NCBI GenBank assembly: GCA_015485455.1
Contig: WFTN01000114.1
Span: 1 to 11,979 of the forward strand
Direction: 5' to 3'
Origin: Planctomycetota bacterium
Lineage (GTDB): Bacteria; Planctomycetota; GCA-002687715; DRQF01
Length of the DNA stretch: 11,979 bases
Below are positions 1-7,547 of this stretch, in pieces. Position 1 is the stretch's first letter. Every line of letters begins with the position of its first letter. A program made the position numbers and the translations under genes. The notes under the pieces were generated by a model that saw only the letters and a list, made by a program, of their open reading frames with translations, searched no databases and had not been told where the DNA came from.

Positions 1-20
1 GAATGAATGAAAACCTGCCG

Positions 21-49
21 TTGGTTCTCAGATGAGCCCTAATTATAAT
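21..49 (+). promoter_or_regulatory. Putative sigma70-type promoter of korAB
   Basis: A perfect TATAAT -10 box lies at 44-49, with TTGGTT at 21-26 as a weak -35 box (first three bases match TTGACA) at exactly 17-nt spacing. Transcription would start near 56. That leaves a leader of about 135 nt before the preferred korA start at 192. Seen directly in the sequence; activity is inferred. Confidence 0.5.
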
Positions 50-55
50 CGTCCG

Positions 56-76
56 CTCGTTTCCCTGCGGGACGAG
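56..76 (+). other. Leader hairpin upstream of korA
   Basis: CTCGT at 56-60 pairs with ACGAG at 72-76, and CCC (63-65) pairs with GGG (69-71) around a 3-nt loop, with two bulged T on the left side. It sits at the predicted 5' end of the korA transcript. No T-run follows, so it is not an intrinsic terminator. It could stabilise the mRNA 5' end or be chance. Confidence 0.35.
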
Positions 77-191
77 TCATACGTTGACTATTTTCTTCTC
101 TAAGAGGAGTTCGATCTCGGGGCAGTCCGCACAAACCTCTAATTCAAAACGGTTTATGCCAGACGAACCAGGATCGGCAGCAGTTCACACC

Positions 192-2057
192 ATGAACTCC
201 GAGAACAATGACGGCCACCAGGTCGAGACCATCAAACAAGCCACGATCCGCTTTGCCGGTGACTCTGGCGATGGAATGCAAATCACCGGTACCCAATTCA
301 CCAACACTTCTGCGATTTTTGGCAACGATCTTGCCACCTTCCCAGATTATCCTGCGGAGATTCGCGCTCCAGCTGGAACGATCCCTGGTGTTTCTGGTTT
401 TCAAGTTCGTTTTTCGAGTTTTGACATCCATACGCCGGGAGACCAGCCGGATGTCCTGATCGCCATGAACCCGGCGGCTCTCAAGACCAACCTCAAGGAT
501 CTGAAGCCCGGTGGCATCGTCATCATCAACAGTGATAATTTCGAAAAGGGCGACTTGCAAAAAGCCAAGTACGAAGTCAGTCCCCTCGAAGACAGCACCC
601 TCGATGGCTACCGAGCTGTCAAAGTGCCCCTCAACAAACTCACCAAAGAAACGCTGAAAGACCACGGTTTGGGGCCCAAGGTTGTCATGCGCTGCAAGAA
701 CTTCTTCGCTCTCGGTATTGTCTATTGGCTCTACCAGCGGCCAATGGAAACCACCATTAGCTACCTTGACCGAGAATTCGGTCAGAAGAAGAAGCGGCCG
801 GAAATTGCCGCTGCCAACATTGCCGTCCTGAAAGCGGGTTACAACTACGCCGACATCACCGGCGAGTTCCAATCCCAATACGAGGTGCCCAAGGCCAAGT
901 TGACTCCTGGTACCTACCGTAACATTCAGGGCAACATGGCAGTTGGCTTGGGGCTCATTGCCGCCAGTTTGCAGGCAAAGTTGCCACTTTTCTTGGGCTC
1001 GTACCCCATCACCCCAGCGACAGATATCTTGCAGCAGCTCGCGGCCTATAAGAACTTTGGCGTGGTAACATTCCAAGCAGAAGACGAAATCGCTGGCATT
1101 TGCTCCGCTATTGGCGCGTCCTTCGCCGGTAGTTTTGCAGTCACAACCACCAGTGGACCAGGCATTGCCCTTAAGTCAGAAGCCATGAACTTGGCGGTCA
1201 TGACAGAGCTGCCTTTGGTCATCGTCAATGTTCAAAGAGGCGGACCTTCCACTGGTATGCCAACAAAGACAGAGCAATCTGACCTTCTTCAATGCCTCTA
1301 CGGTCGAAACGGTGATAGTCCAATTCCTGTCGTCGCATCTTGCTCTTCATCGGAAGCTTTCGACGCCACCATTGAAGCCAGTCGAATCGCCCTCAAATAC
1401 ATGACTCCTGTGGTACTTCTCACCGATGGTTACATTGCCAACGGTGCTGAGCCATGGCTCTTGCCCGATTTGGACACATTGCCAAACTTAGAAGTCAACC
1501 GTCCAACTGAAGCCGACAAAGAGACTTATCAGCCATATGGCCGCGATGAAACAACTCTGGCTCGTCCATGGGCAGTCCCAGGAACACCGGGCTTGCAACA
1601 CCGCATCGGCGGTTTGGAAAAAGAGGACCTCAGCGGCAACGTCTGCTACGACCCAAGTAACCATCAGAAGATGACCGATCTTCGCATGGAAAAGGTCGAG
1701 CGTATCGCCAACGACATCCCAGAGTTCTCTTTGATGGCCGGTAGCACAGACGACAAAGTCTTGGTCTTAGGTTGGGGCTCAACCTTGGGTGCCATCACAG
1801 CCGCGGTCGAAGAACTACGGACCGCTGGCCGCTCCGTTGCTCAAGCTCACCTCCGCCACCTTAACCCCTTCCCGAAGGGGCTGGCTGAGACGCTTGCCAA
1901 GTTCGATCACGTCATCGTGCCAGAAATGAACAAGGGTCAGTTGTCGCTTGTGTTGCAGGGTAAGACTTGCATCCAAGTCGAGTCCTTCACCAAAGTGACA
2001 GGGCTTCCATTCATGACCAACGAAATCATCGCAAAAGTCAACGAGTACCTGGGGTAA
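192..2057 (+). CDS. korA: 2-oxoglutarate:ferredoxin oxidoreductase, fused gamma-alpha subunit (KorA)
   Basis: With KorB, this subunit oxidises 2-oxoglutarate to succinyl-CoA and CO2 in the cytoplasm, passing electrons to ferredoxin; it replaces the lipoate-dependent dehydrogenase in the TCA cycle. Counted from the ATG at 192 (621 aa), the gamma domain spans about 18-215 and opens with FAGDSGDGMQ. The alpha domain starts near 245 and carries GSYPITPATDIL (269-280), a conserved acidic stretch QAEDEIA (295-301), and QRGGPSTGMPTKTEQ (348-362). Length fits the roughly 600-630 aa gamma-alpha fusions. The frame is open upstream to a TTG at 84 (657 aa) with another ATG at 156, but family members usually have only a short lead before the gamma motif, so 192 is preferred. 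None of the three starts has a convincing Shine-Dalgarno; an AAGAGGAG at 102-109 has no start at the right distance. korB follows after 4 nt. A related 2-oxoacid oxidoreductase specificity is possible but less likely. Confidence 0.93.
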   Translation: MNSENNDGHQVETIKQATIRFAGDSGDGMQITGTQFTNTSAIFGNDLATFPDYPAEIRAPAGTIPGVSGFQVRFSSFDIHTPGDQPDVLIAMNPAALKTNLKDLKPGGIVIINSDNFEKGDLQKAKYEVSPLEDSTLDGYRAVKVPLNKLTKETLKDHGLGPKVVMRCKNFFALGIVYWLYQRPMETTISYLDREFGQKKKRPEIAAANIAVLKAGYNYADITGEFQSQYEVPKAKLTPGTYRNIQGNMAVGLGLIAASLQAKLPLFLGSYPITPATDILQQLAAYKNFGVVTFQAEDEIAGICSAIGASFAGSFAVTTTSGPGIALKSEAMNLAVMTELPLVIVNVQRGGPSTGMPTKTEQSDLLQCLYGRNGDSPIPVVASCSSSEAFDATIEASRIALKYMTPVVLLTDGYIANGAEPWLLPDLDTLPNLEVNRPTEADKETYQPYGRDETTLARPWAVPGTPGLQHRIGGLEKEDLSGNVCYDPSNHQKMTDLRMEKVERIANDIPEFSLMAGSTDDKVLVLGWGSTLGAITAAVEELRTAGRSVAQAHLRHLNPFPKGLAETLAKFDHVIVPEMNKGQLSLVLQGKTCIQVESFTKVTGLPFMTNEIIAKVNEYLG

Positions 2058-2061
2058 TAAC

Positions 2062-3072
2062 ATGGCTACCGAAACAGCACCTTTGAAGAAAAAAGACTTC
2101 AAAACCGACCAAGACGTGCGCTGGTGTCCAGGGTGTGGCGATTATGCCATCCTCAACTCCATCCAAGCCGTCATGGCAAAATTGGGTCGCAAGAAAGAAG
2201 ATGTGGTCTTCGTGTCAGGCATTGGCTGTTCTAGTCGATTCCCCTACTACATGGAAACCTACGGCTTTCACACCATCCACGGTCGCGCTCCCGCCATTGC
2301 ATCTGGAGTCAAGATCGCCAACCCAGACTTAGATGTTTGGTTGGTGACCGGAGATGGTGATGCCATGTCCATTGGTGGCAACCATTTGATCCATGCTTTA
2401 CGGCGCCGGGTCAATCTTAAGATCCTGATGTTCAACAACAGAATCTACGGTTTGACAAAGGGTCAATACTCTCCCACCAGCCCTTTGGGCAAAGTGACCA
2501 AAACATCCCCCATGGGATCATTGGATACACCGTTTAACCCGATTCACTTGGCCCTGGCATCGAAGGCTTCCTTCATTGCCCGTTCCATTGATGTCATGGG
2601 ACCTCACTTGCAAGACGTCTTGATGCAAGCTGCCCAACACGAAGGCAGCGCCTTCATCGAGATCTTCCAAAACTGCAACATCTTCAACGATGGCGCTTTC
2701 GAACATGTCACAGGTCGCGACGTGCGGGCCGACCAATTGGTCGACCTCCAGCACGGACAAAAGTTGATCTTTGGCAAAGAAAAAGACAAAGCCATTGTCA
2801 TGGATGGCTTCGCACCCAAAGTTGTGCCACTTGCAGGCACCGACGAAGATGCCATCCTCACTTGGGACATGGATGCCAACCCAGCACTGGCCTATTTGCT
2901 GGCAGGCATGGAAGAAGGGGTTATGCCAACTCCCATCGGTGTCTTCCGTAATACCAAGCGCGTATCATTCGACGCCGGTGTTCATCAACAAATCAAGGAA
3001 GCCACTGAAAAGCATGGAAAAGGAGACCTTAAGAGTCTTATCTATGCAGGCGACCTCTGGGAAGTGAAGTAG
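2062..3072 (+). CDS. korB: 2-oxoglutarate:ferredoxin oxidoreductase, beta subunit (KorB)
   Basis: This is the thiamine-diphosphate and iron-sulfur subunit that works with KorA. The 336-aa protein shows the TPP-binding motif GDGD (97-100) running to NN (125-126). Four cysteines are placed as expected for the [4Fe-4S] cluster of this family: C22 and C25 in CPGCGDY, C56 in GIGCSS, and C205 in QNCNIF. There is no added ferredoxin domain, so an external ferredoxin must accept electrons; no ferredoxin, KorC or KorD gene is present here. The length is typical of stand-alone KorB proteins. The ATG lies 4 nt after the korA stop, with a purine-rich GGGGT just upstream, which suggests co-transcription and translational coupling. 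A strong terminator follows 30 nt after the stop. Confidence 0.95.
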   Translation: MATETAPLKKKDFKTDQDVRWCPGCGDYAILNSIQAVMAKLGRKKEDVVFVSGIGCSSRFPYYMETYGFHTIHGRAPAIASGVKIANPDLDVWLVTGDGDAMSIGGNHLIHALRRRVNLKILMFNNRIYGLTKGQYSPTSPLGKVTKTSPMGSLDTPFNPIHLALASKASFIARSIDVMGPHLQDVLMQAAQHEGSAFIEIFQNCNIFNDGAFEHVTGRDVRADQLVDLQHGQKLIFGKEKDKAIVMDGFAPKVVPLAGTDEDAILTWDMDANPALAYLLAGMEEGVMPTPIGVFRNTKRVSFDAGVHQQIKEATEKHGKGDLKSLIYAGDLWEVK

Positions 3073-3101
3073 CACCAAGTAAGGCCACCGCAAGAAAACC
3101 C

Positions 3102-3142
3102 AAGAGCCATCAGCCGACAGTGCTGGTGGCTCTTTTTCTTTT
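3102..3142 (+). terminator. Intrinsic terminator of korAB
   Basis: A 13-bp stem (3102-3114 with 3122-3134, including one T-G wobble) encloses a 7-nt loop and runs into TTTTTCTTTT (3133-3142). It starts 30 nt after the korB stop. This is a textbook Rho-independent terminator and separates korAB from the downstream kinase gene. Confidence 0.9.
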
Positions 3143-3241
3143 GCACAGACAGTCATTGCCGATCCCGGCTAACTGACAAAGGACTTCTTAAAGTAATTCG
3201 GCCTACCACTGAAAAAACCGACATGGGAATTTTGTGTTTCG

Positions 3242-3270
3242 TGGCATTTACTGGTCGCTTCACCGATAAT
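3242..3270 (+). promoter_or_regulatory. Weak candidate promoter of the kinase gene
   Basis: GATAAT at 3265-3270 matches the -10 consensus at five of six positions. The corresponding -35 region (around 3242-3247) is poor. The implied start near 3277 would give a short leader containing the GGGAG site at 3293-3297, which fits a TTG start at 3305. The rest of the 3143-3280 gap shows nothing else convincing. Confidence 0.25.
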
Positions 3271-3292
3271 CTATGAACAATTGTTATTGACC

Positions 3293-3307
3293 GGGAGCGC
3301 CTCTTTG
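3293..3307 (+). promoter_or_regulatory. Ribosome binding site deciding the kinase start (TTG 3305)
   Basis: GGGAG at 3293-3297 lies 7 nt before an in-frame TTG at 3305. The TTG at 3281 has no such site. The first in-frame ATG lies inside the glycine-rich loop of the kinase domain and cannot be the start. The gene must therefore use a non-ATG codon, and 3305 is the best supported. Confidence 0.5.
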
Positions 3308-6300
3308 AGTTCACACAATTCCGACGACACCCCCCCAGAGTTTTCTACCCACGAAAACGATAAAACCGAGTTCGTTTCTCGTGAAGCCGATGCGCTGTCA
3401 GAAGGTGACTCCTCTCTCTTCAAGACCCAGGTGGGAAGCGAATTCCGCTTGGGCCCCTATCGCATCATCAAAGAACTGGGACGAGGCGGCATGGGCATTG
3501 TCTATCTGGCCGAAGACCAAGATCTCAAACGACAAGTTGCTCTCAAGGTCTTGCCGCCGACGTTCGGAACAGCACCCGCCATGTTAGCTCGATTCAAACG
3601 CGAGGCAGAAGTAGCCTCTCGCTTAGATCACCCCAATATCTGCGGCGTGCTGAGGGTCGGAGAAACCGATGGTAAGCACTGGATTGCCATGCGCCATATC
3701 GTCGGAGACGGTCTTGATGAGATGCTCCGAAGCGACGAATCGATGTCACGGTTATCCAGCTCAATCTCCAGCCGCACTGTCGGTGGTATGCCATCAGAGT
3801 TGGCAGCCAAACTCACAACACTCGAGACAGTAGCCAAAGCGCTACAAGTGGCCCACGATGCCGGCGTCGTTCATCGCGATCTCAAGCCAGGGAATATCAT
3901 CGTCAATGAACAACGGGAGCCGGTGGTTTTGGACTTCGGTTTGGCAGTCGATTTACAAGACGGAGACGGGGTCGCTTTAACTCAATCGGGCGACGTCCTG
4001 GGCACCCCTTACTACATGGCACCGGAGCAAATTCGCGGGGAAACGAATCGTGCGGACCATCGGGTCGATATCTGGGCTATGGGCGTGATGCTATTCGAAA
4101 TGGTTACGGGAATTCGGCCATTCGACGGCGCCACTCGAGATGCTCTCTACCGTTCAATCCTTGAAGACGAACCCCCTCAACTCAGAAAGTACCTCCCCCA
4201 TGCTCCCAAAGACTTACAAACAATCATTGAAACTGCCTTAGCGAAGCAAACCGAAAAACGCTACGCATCAGCTTCGGCTCTGGCGGAAGACTTGCGCGCC
4301 CTTATGGAAATCCGCCCCATCCATGCCCGGCCTGTGGGAATCGTGGAGAAAACTGTCAAGATGGCTCGACGGCGTCCCGCTTTGGCAACACTCATTTTGG
4401 CGCTGATAGTCATCCTGCCAACCATCGCCGCTCTGTTGACTTCTCGGGCGAAAGACCAAGAGAAAATCGGCGCCGCATTGGAGCAGGCCCGCACCCAAAT
4501 CAAATCAGAAGTGACCGAAGGAAGACTGAGGGCTGCCCGCTCTGCCCTAGTCGCTGGCCGGCAGATCGCCAAGGAAAGTACATGGCAATCGGACTTGGAA
4601 TCCCGCATCGCTGCCTTGGAGGACGATGAAAAGGCTCGGACGATTCTGTTAGACGACGACAGCGATCCTCAAGGGCACATGGCTGTGAAGTTCCTCAAAA
4701 ACCTCGTCAAGAGAAGGCCAGCAGACACTTCTCCTCACGTTTGGCTGGCACTGGCCTACAGCAAACAAGGTCGCCAGAACAAAGCACGAGAAGAATTAGC
4801 TAAGCTGCCCCAAGGGAAGGTTTACTTAGCCACCTTCAACCTTGATTCCGATGCCCTAGCCAAAGAAGAACCTCAGAGTCACCTGCGCGGCATGTTTGAG
4901 GTGATGCTGCTTTCTATGCGCGGTCGATCCTTGGCATCCTTGCAACGGTTAGAGCGACTTATGGAATCAGGAGCAAACCAACCAGCCCTGGCCTGGGTTG
5001 CGGCAGAGCAGGCAACGCGCATACAGGACTTCCGCGCAGCTTTGGCCTACGCCAGCAAGGCCAAGAGTCTCATGGGTGAACTCACACCACTTCAACTGGG
5101 ACGATATTCCGTGCATCTTCGACGCGCTGGGCTGACGGACTTGGCCCTCAAGAGCGCAGAAGAAGCCCATGCCAGGCTGCCCCAAAACCCCTTCCTTCGT
5201 GTCCATCTGGCAACTGCCTACGCTGATGCTGGTAAGGAAGAACAAGCGGTGGCCGCCTACAAAAGTCTGATTGCAGATGAACCCAATTTAGGCGTGGCCT
5301 ACCGCAACTATGCCAGCGTCCTTATCGAGCAAGAGGAATACCAAGCCGCCCTGTCCATCAGCAAACGATCTATCGAATTGGACAAGACCGACCCAGGTGT
5401 TTGGGTCAACCATGCCGCGGTCCAGCAAAAGCTTGGGAAAAGCAAGGAAGCCCTGGCCTCCCTCGACCAGGCGATTCGTCTACGCCCCAATTTCCCCTTT
5501 GCTATGCACAACCGAGCAACATGCCTCAAAGACCTGGGGCGCTTGGAAGAAGCAAAAGATGCGGCACAAGCAGCCCTCAAACTGAAGCCAGACTATCCTG
5601 AATGCCACTACACCTTGGGTGCAATCTACTTGGCACAAGGAAAAGACGCCGAGGGTTTATCGGCGTTCGAAAAGGCCGCGGAACTCCAACCTTCACTGTC
5701 CATCGTACATGAAGGTATTGGCACGATTCACCTCAGGGCGAATCGATTCGCCAAAGCTCTGACTTCCTACCAAGCGGCCCTCAAGAGCAATCCAACAGCC
5801 CACATGGCATGGGTTCATTTGACACTGGTTTACGAGGGTTTAGGCGATCTCCCAAAAGCCCTTGAAGCTGGAAAGCAAGCCATCATTTTTTATCCCACAG
5901 ACATCCAAGCCAATCTGAACTATGGTTCGGCTCTCATTCACGCTCAGCAGTTGGATGAAGCGATCCATGTCTTCCAGAACCTCTTAGATGTGGCCCCAAA
6001 GGAAGACCGCATCTTCTTGATGTTGGCGACTTTGCTGGCGGCCAAGGACACACCCATGGCCACCGGATTCCTGCTTTGCCTTGAAGGAAGAAAGAGCCCC
6101 TTCTTCCAGCACATTCAGCAATTCACCGAGCCTTTGGTCGCCGGAACTGCCGGCCAAAGCGAAGATCACATCCTGATCCAAGTCTGCCAATTACGCTCCG
6201 AGATCGGCTCGAAGAAACTAAGTGAAGAACAGTCGAAAAGACTGAAGGAGCTAGCTGAACGTTTCGAGACCCTGCCAAAAGGCAAGACGAGTCCCGAACG

Positions 6301-6523
6301 AGCCAGCAATTTGGCGGCGGCTTACACGTTGGCACGACTTCTCGAACAAGAGAGTGCTTGGCCAGGAGAAACGTCCTCGTCGTTGAAAAAGCTCTTAAGC
6401 CAAGAGATTGCTGACCGAGACGCCGCATGGAAGCAATCAGCAGCTGAGATCAAAGAGAACCGTGACCAAGCCGCCCGGAAGATTCGTCAGAGCGCAGGAG
6501 TGCCAGGGAGCAAGCCATCTTAG
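3305..6523 (+). CDS. Membrane-anchored Ser/Thr protein kinase with C-terminal TPR repeats
   Basis: Predicted Hanks-type kinase, 1072 aa from TTG 3305 (residue numbers below count from the alternative TTG at 3281, 1080 aa). After a hydrophilic N-terminus of about 55 residues, the kinase domain spans about 60-340: glycine loop GRGGMG (67-72), lysine K89 in ALK, HRDLKPGN (198-205), DFG (218-220) and APE (247-249). All key catalytic residues are present, and the HRD arginine predicts activation-loop phosphorylation (T234, S236 and T242 are candidates). A Ser-rich insert lies at about 151-168 between hinge and catalytic loop. One hydrophobic segment (about 367-387) follows a basic MARRRP stretch, placing the kinase in the cytoplasm and the rest outside the inner membrane. 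A helical region leads to eight contiguous 34-residue TPRs (636-907; bases 5186-6001), then a charged helical tail. Substrate and signal are unknown; the TPRs probably bind a protein partner. The gene stands alone, bounded by the korB terminator and a convergent tetR. Confidence 0.9.
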   Translation: MSSHNSDDTPPEFSTHENDKTEFVSREADALSEGDSSLFKTQVGSEFRLGPYRIIKELGRGGMGIVYLAEDQDLKRQVALKVLPPTFGTAPAMLARFKREAEVASRLDHPNICGVLRVGETDGKHWIAMRHIVGDGLDEMLRSDESMSRLSSSISSRTVGGMPSELAAKLTTLETVAKALQVAHDAGVVHRDLKPGNIIVNEQREPVVLDFGLAVDLQDGDGVALTQSGDVLGTPYYMAPEQIRGETNRADHRVDIWAMGVMLFEMVTGIRPFDGATRDALYRSILEDEPPQLRKYLPHAPKDLQTIIETALAKQTEKRYASASALAEDLRALMEIRPIHARPVGIVEKTVKMARRRPALATLILALIVILPTIAALLTSRAKDQEKIGAALEQARTQIKSEVTEGRLRAARSALVAGRQIAKESTWQSDLESRIAALEDDEKARTILLDDDSDPQGHMAVKFLKNLVKRRPADTSPHVWLALAYSKQGRQNKAREELAKLPQGKVYLATFNLDSDALAKEEPQSHLRGMFEVMLLSMRGRSLASLQRLERLMESGANQPALAWVAAEQATRIQDFRAALAYASKAKSLMGELTPLQLGRYSVHLRRAGLTDLALKSAEEAHARLPQNPFLRVHLATAYADAGKEEQAVAAYKSLIADEPNLGVAYRNYASVLIEQEEYQAALSISKRSIELDKTDPGVWVNHAAVQQKLGKSKEALASLDQAIRLRPNFPFAMHNRATCLKDLGRLEEAKDAAQAALKLKPDYPECHYTLGAIYLAQGKDAEGLSAFEKAAELQPSLSIVHEGIGTIHLRANRFAKALTSYQAALKSNPTAHMAWVHLTLVYEGLGDLPKALEAGKQAIIFYPTDIQANLNYGSALIHAQQLDEAIHVFQNLLDVAPKEDRIFLMLATLLAAKDTPMATGFLLCLEGRKSPFFQHIQQFTEPLVAGTAGQSEDHILIQVCQLRSEIGSKKLSEEQSKRLKELAERFETLPKGKTSPERASNLAAAYTLARLLEQESAWPGETSSSLKKLLSQEIADRDAAWKQSAAEIKENRDQAARKIRQSAGVPGSKPS

Positions 6524-6711
6524 GTCGATTCATTCATGAGAGCGAGATCGTTGTGTGAGAAAATGCCCCGCAAAGAAGGCTATGAACAACAATGCTTACT
6601 TAGGACTTCTTTTCAGAACACAACACAGCCAGGAGTAGCAGAGTGTCCGCAATCATAACCAGGATTACGACCTCACGTGGATAATCTCTGAGATCTTCTC
6701 TTAGTTCATGG

Positions 6712-6723
6712 GACCACGTGGTC
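6712..6723. repeat. Perfect 12-bp palindrome in the convergent intergenic region
   Basis: GACCACGTGGTC is fully self-complementary and lies just beyond the 3' end of the tetR-family gene (stop at 6735-6737). A second CACGTGG core occurs at 6674-6680, so CACGTGG and CCACGTG (6714-6720) could also pair as a 7-bp stem with a 33-nt loop that contains smaller stems (CTGAG 6688-6692 with CTTAG 6700-6704). No T-run follows on either strand. It may be a protein-binding site or part of a bidirectional termination region. The rest of 6524-6734 holds no convincing gene. Confidence 0.4.
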
Positions 6724-6734
6724 GTGAATTATTC

Positions 6735-7319
6735 TTAGGGTCGGCGAAGTAAGGAAATGCAGCCGTCCATCCGGCTTCGTAGTTCTTCAATGTCATTGTG
6801 GGCCTTGGCGAACATCAAACAGCCTTCGACGTAGGCCATGATCCGTTTGGCACCCTCTTCCGGGTCTACAGCGTCTTCGATTTTGAACTCGGCAATCAGC
6901 TCTTTCACCAAGATGGCCATCCCCGAACAACTATGCTGCATCAACTGGTTGACGTGTTCACCCATACTGGCGTCAGCTTGAGCCACCTCCAAGGCAATGT
7001 TTCCCAGCAAACAACCATGGATATTGTCTGGATCTTCAGCAAGTTCCTGATTTGCCGCCAAGAAAGACTCACAGATGAGATCCAACTTCTCGCGAGCCGA
7101 AACTGGGGTGGCCAACACATGCATCTGCTTCTCGGCCATCAGCATCGAGTAATGGGTGAGGGCCTCTCGGGCTAAAGAGACCTTGGATGGAAAGAAGTGA
7201 TAAAAGGTTCCTTTGTTCACTTCCGCCTCCTGGCAGATCTCCTTGGTGCCCACAGCGGAAAACCCCTTCCGGTAGAAGAGCTTTGTGGCCGCAGCAATCA
7301 ATCGTTCTTTGCTACTCAT
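6735..7319 (-). CDS. TetR/AcrR-family transcriptional repressor
   Basis: Predicted DNA-binding repressor of 194 aa. The N-terminal TetR domain (about 4-50) has the helix-turn-helix GTKEICQEAEVNKGTFYHFF at 24-43. The C-terminal ligand and dimer domain includes HGCLLGN (101-107), a pattern seen in the NemR/AcuR-like branch of the family, so a small-molecule inducer is likely, but the ligand is not identifiable. The ATG at 7319-7317 is preferred because GGGAG (7332-7328 on the minus strand) sits 8 nt upstream. A GTG at 7346 would add nine residues but lacks an equivalent site. The gene diverges from the RND operon. Two matching inverted repeats between them, one 44 nt upstream of this start, predict autoregulation and control of the transporter operon. 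Confidence 0.9.
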   Translation of the reverse strand: MSSKERLIAAATKLFYRKGFSAVGTKEICQEAEVNKGTFYHFFPSKVSLAREALTHYSMLMAEKQMHVLATPVSAREKLDLICESFLAANQELAEDPDNIHGCLLGNIALEVAQADASMGEHVNQLMQHSCSGMAILVKELIAEFKIEDAVDPEEGAKRIMAYVEGCLMFAKAHNDIEELRSRMDGCISLLRRP

Positions 7320-7362
7320 ACCGAAGGCTCCCGGAAATCTTTCCACTATTTAGGCCAGACTC

Positions 7363-7379
7363 TTGACTGACCGGTCAGT
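7363..7379. promoter_or_regulatory. Predicted TetR-family operator O1 (tetR-proximal)
   Basis: ACTGACCGGTCAGT (7366-7379) is a perfect 14-bp palindrome, a common form for TetR-family operators. It also contains TTGAC-N4-CGGTCA (7363-7377), which is repeated at 7491-7505. It lies 44 nt upstream of the repressor's ATG, a position suited to autorepression. Confidence 0.7.
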
Positions 7380-7489
7380 TGGCACTATTGTCCGTCGTGC
7401 TGAAGATGCTGTCCAACCAAGGCACTGAGGTCTCGTGGACCACAAAGCGCGCGAGGTTGGGCGCCGCAGCGCACATTTATTAACAAATC

Positions 7490-7507
7490 CTTGACCACTC
7501 GGTCAAG
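7490..7507. promoter_or_regulatory. Predicted TetR-family operator O2 (transporter-proximal)
   Basis: CTTGACC (7490-7496) and GGTCAAG (7501-7507) form a 7-bp inverted repeat around a 4-nt spacer. The site shares TTGAC-N4-CGGTCA with O1, offset by 128 bp. It covers the predicted -35 box of the transporter promoter, so bound repressor would block RNA polymerase. Confidence 0.65.
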
Positions 7508-7518
7508 ACGACGAAAAT
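7491..7518 (+). promoter_or_regulatory. Putative promoter of the RND operon
   Basis: TTGACC at 7491-7496 matches the -35 consensus at five of six positions. GAAAAT at 7513-7518 matches the -10 consensus at four of six, with 16-nt spacing. Transcription would start near 7525, shortly before the AAGAGG ribosome site (7535-7540). The -35 box lies inside operator O2. Confidence 0.4.
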
Positions 7519-7547
7519 AAGAACCGGCCAAGAGAAGAGGCTCAACC

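Noticed and set aside
144..1076. 310-aa open frame on the minus strand
   Set aside because: It lies entirely opposite korA, has no ribosome site or recognisable domain, and arises from korA codon bias.
3173..3178. CTGACA as a -35 box for the kinase gene
   Set aside because: No acceptable -10 box lies 15-19 nt downstream; the nearest candidate is only 10 nt away.
3273..3290. Five-codon leader peptide (ATG to TGA) overlapping the kinase 5' region
   Set aside because: No ribosome site precedes it and there is no attenuator structure; probably chance.
6536..6658. Small open frame of 40 codons downstream of the kinase gene
   Set aside because: ATG 6536 has no Shine-Dalgarno, the peptide has no recognisable features, and short open frames are expected by chance in 200 nt.
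7431..7443. GGTC-TCGTG-GACC inverted repeat between the two operators as a third operator
   Set aside because: Short arms, different spacing and no match to TTGAC-N4-CGGTCA.
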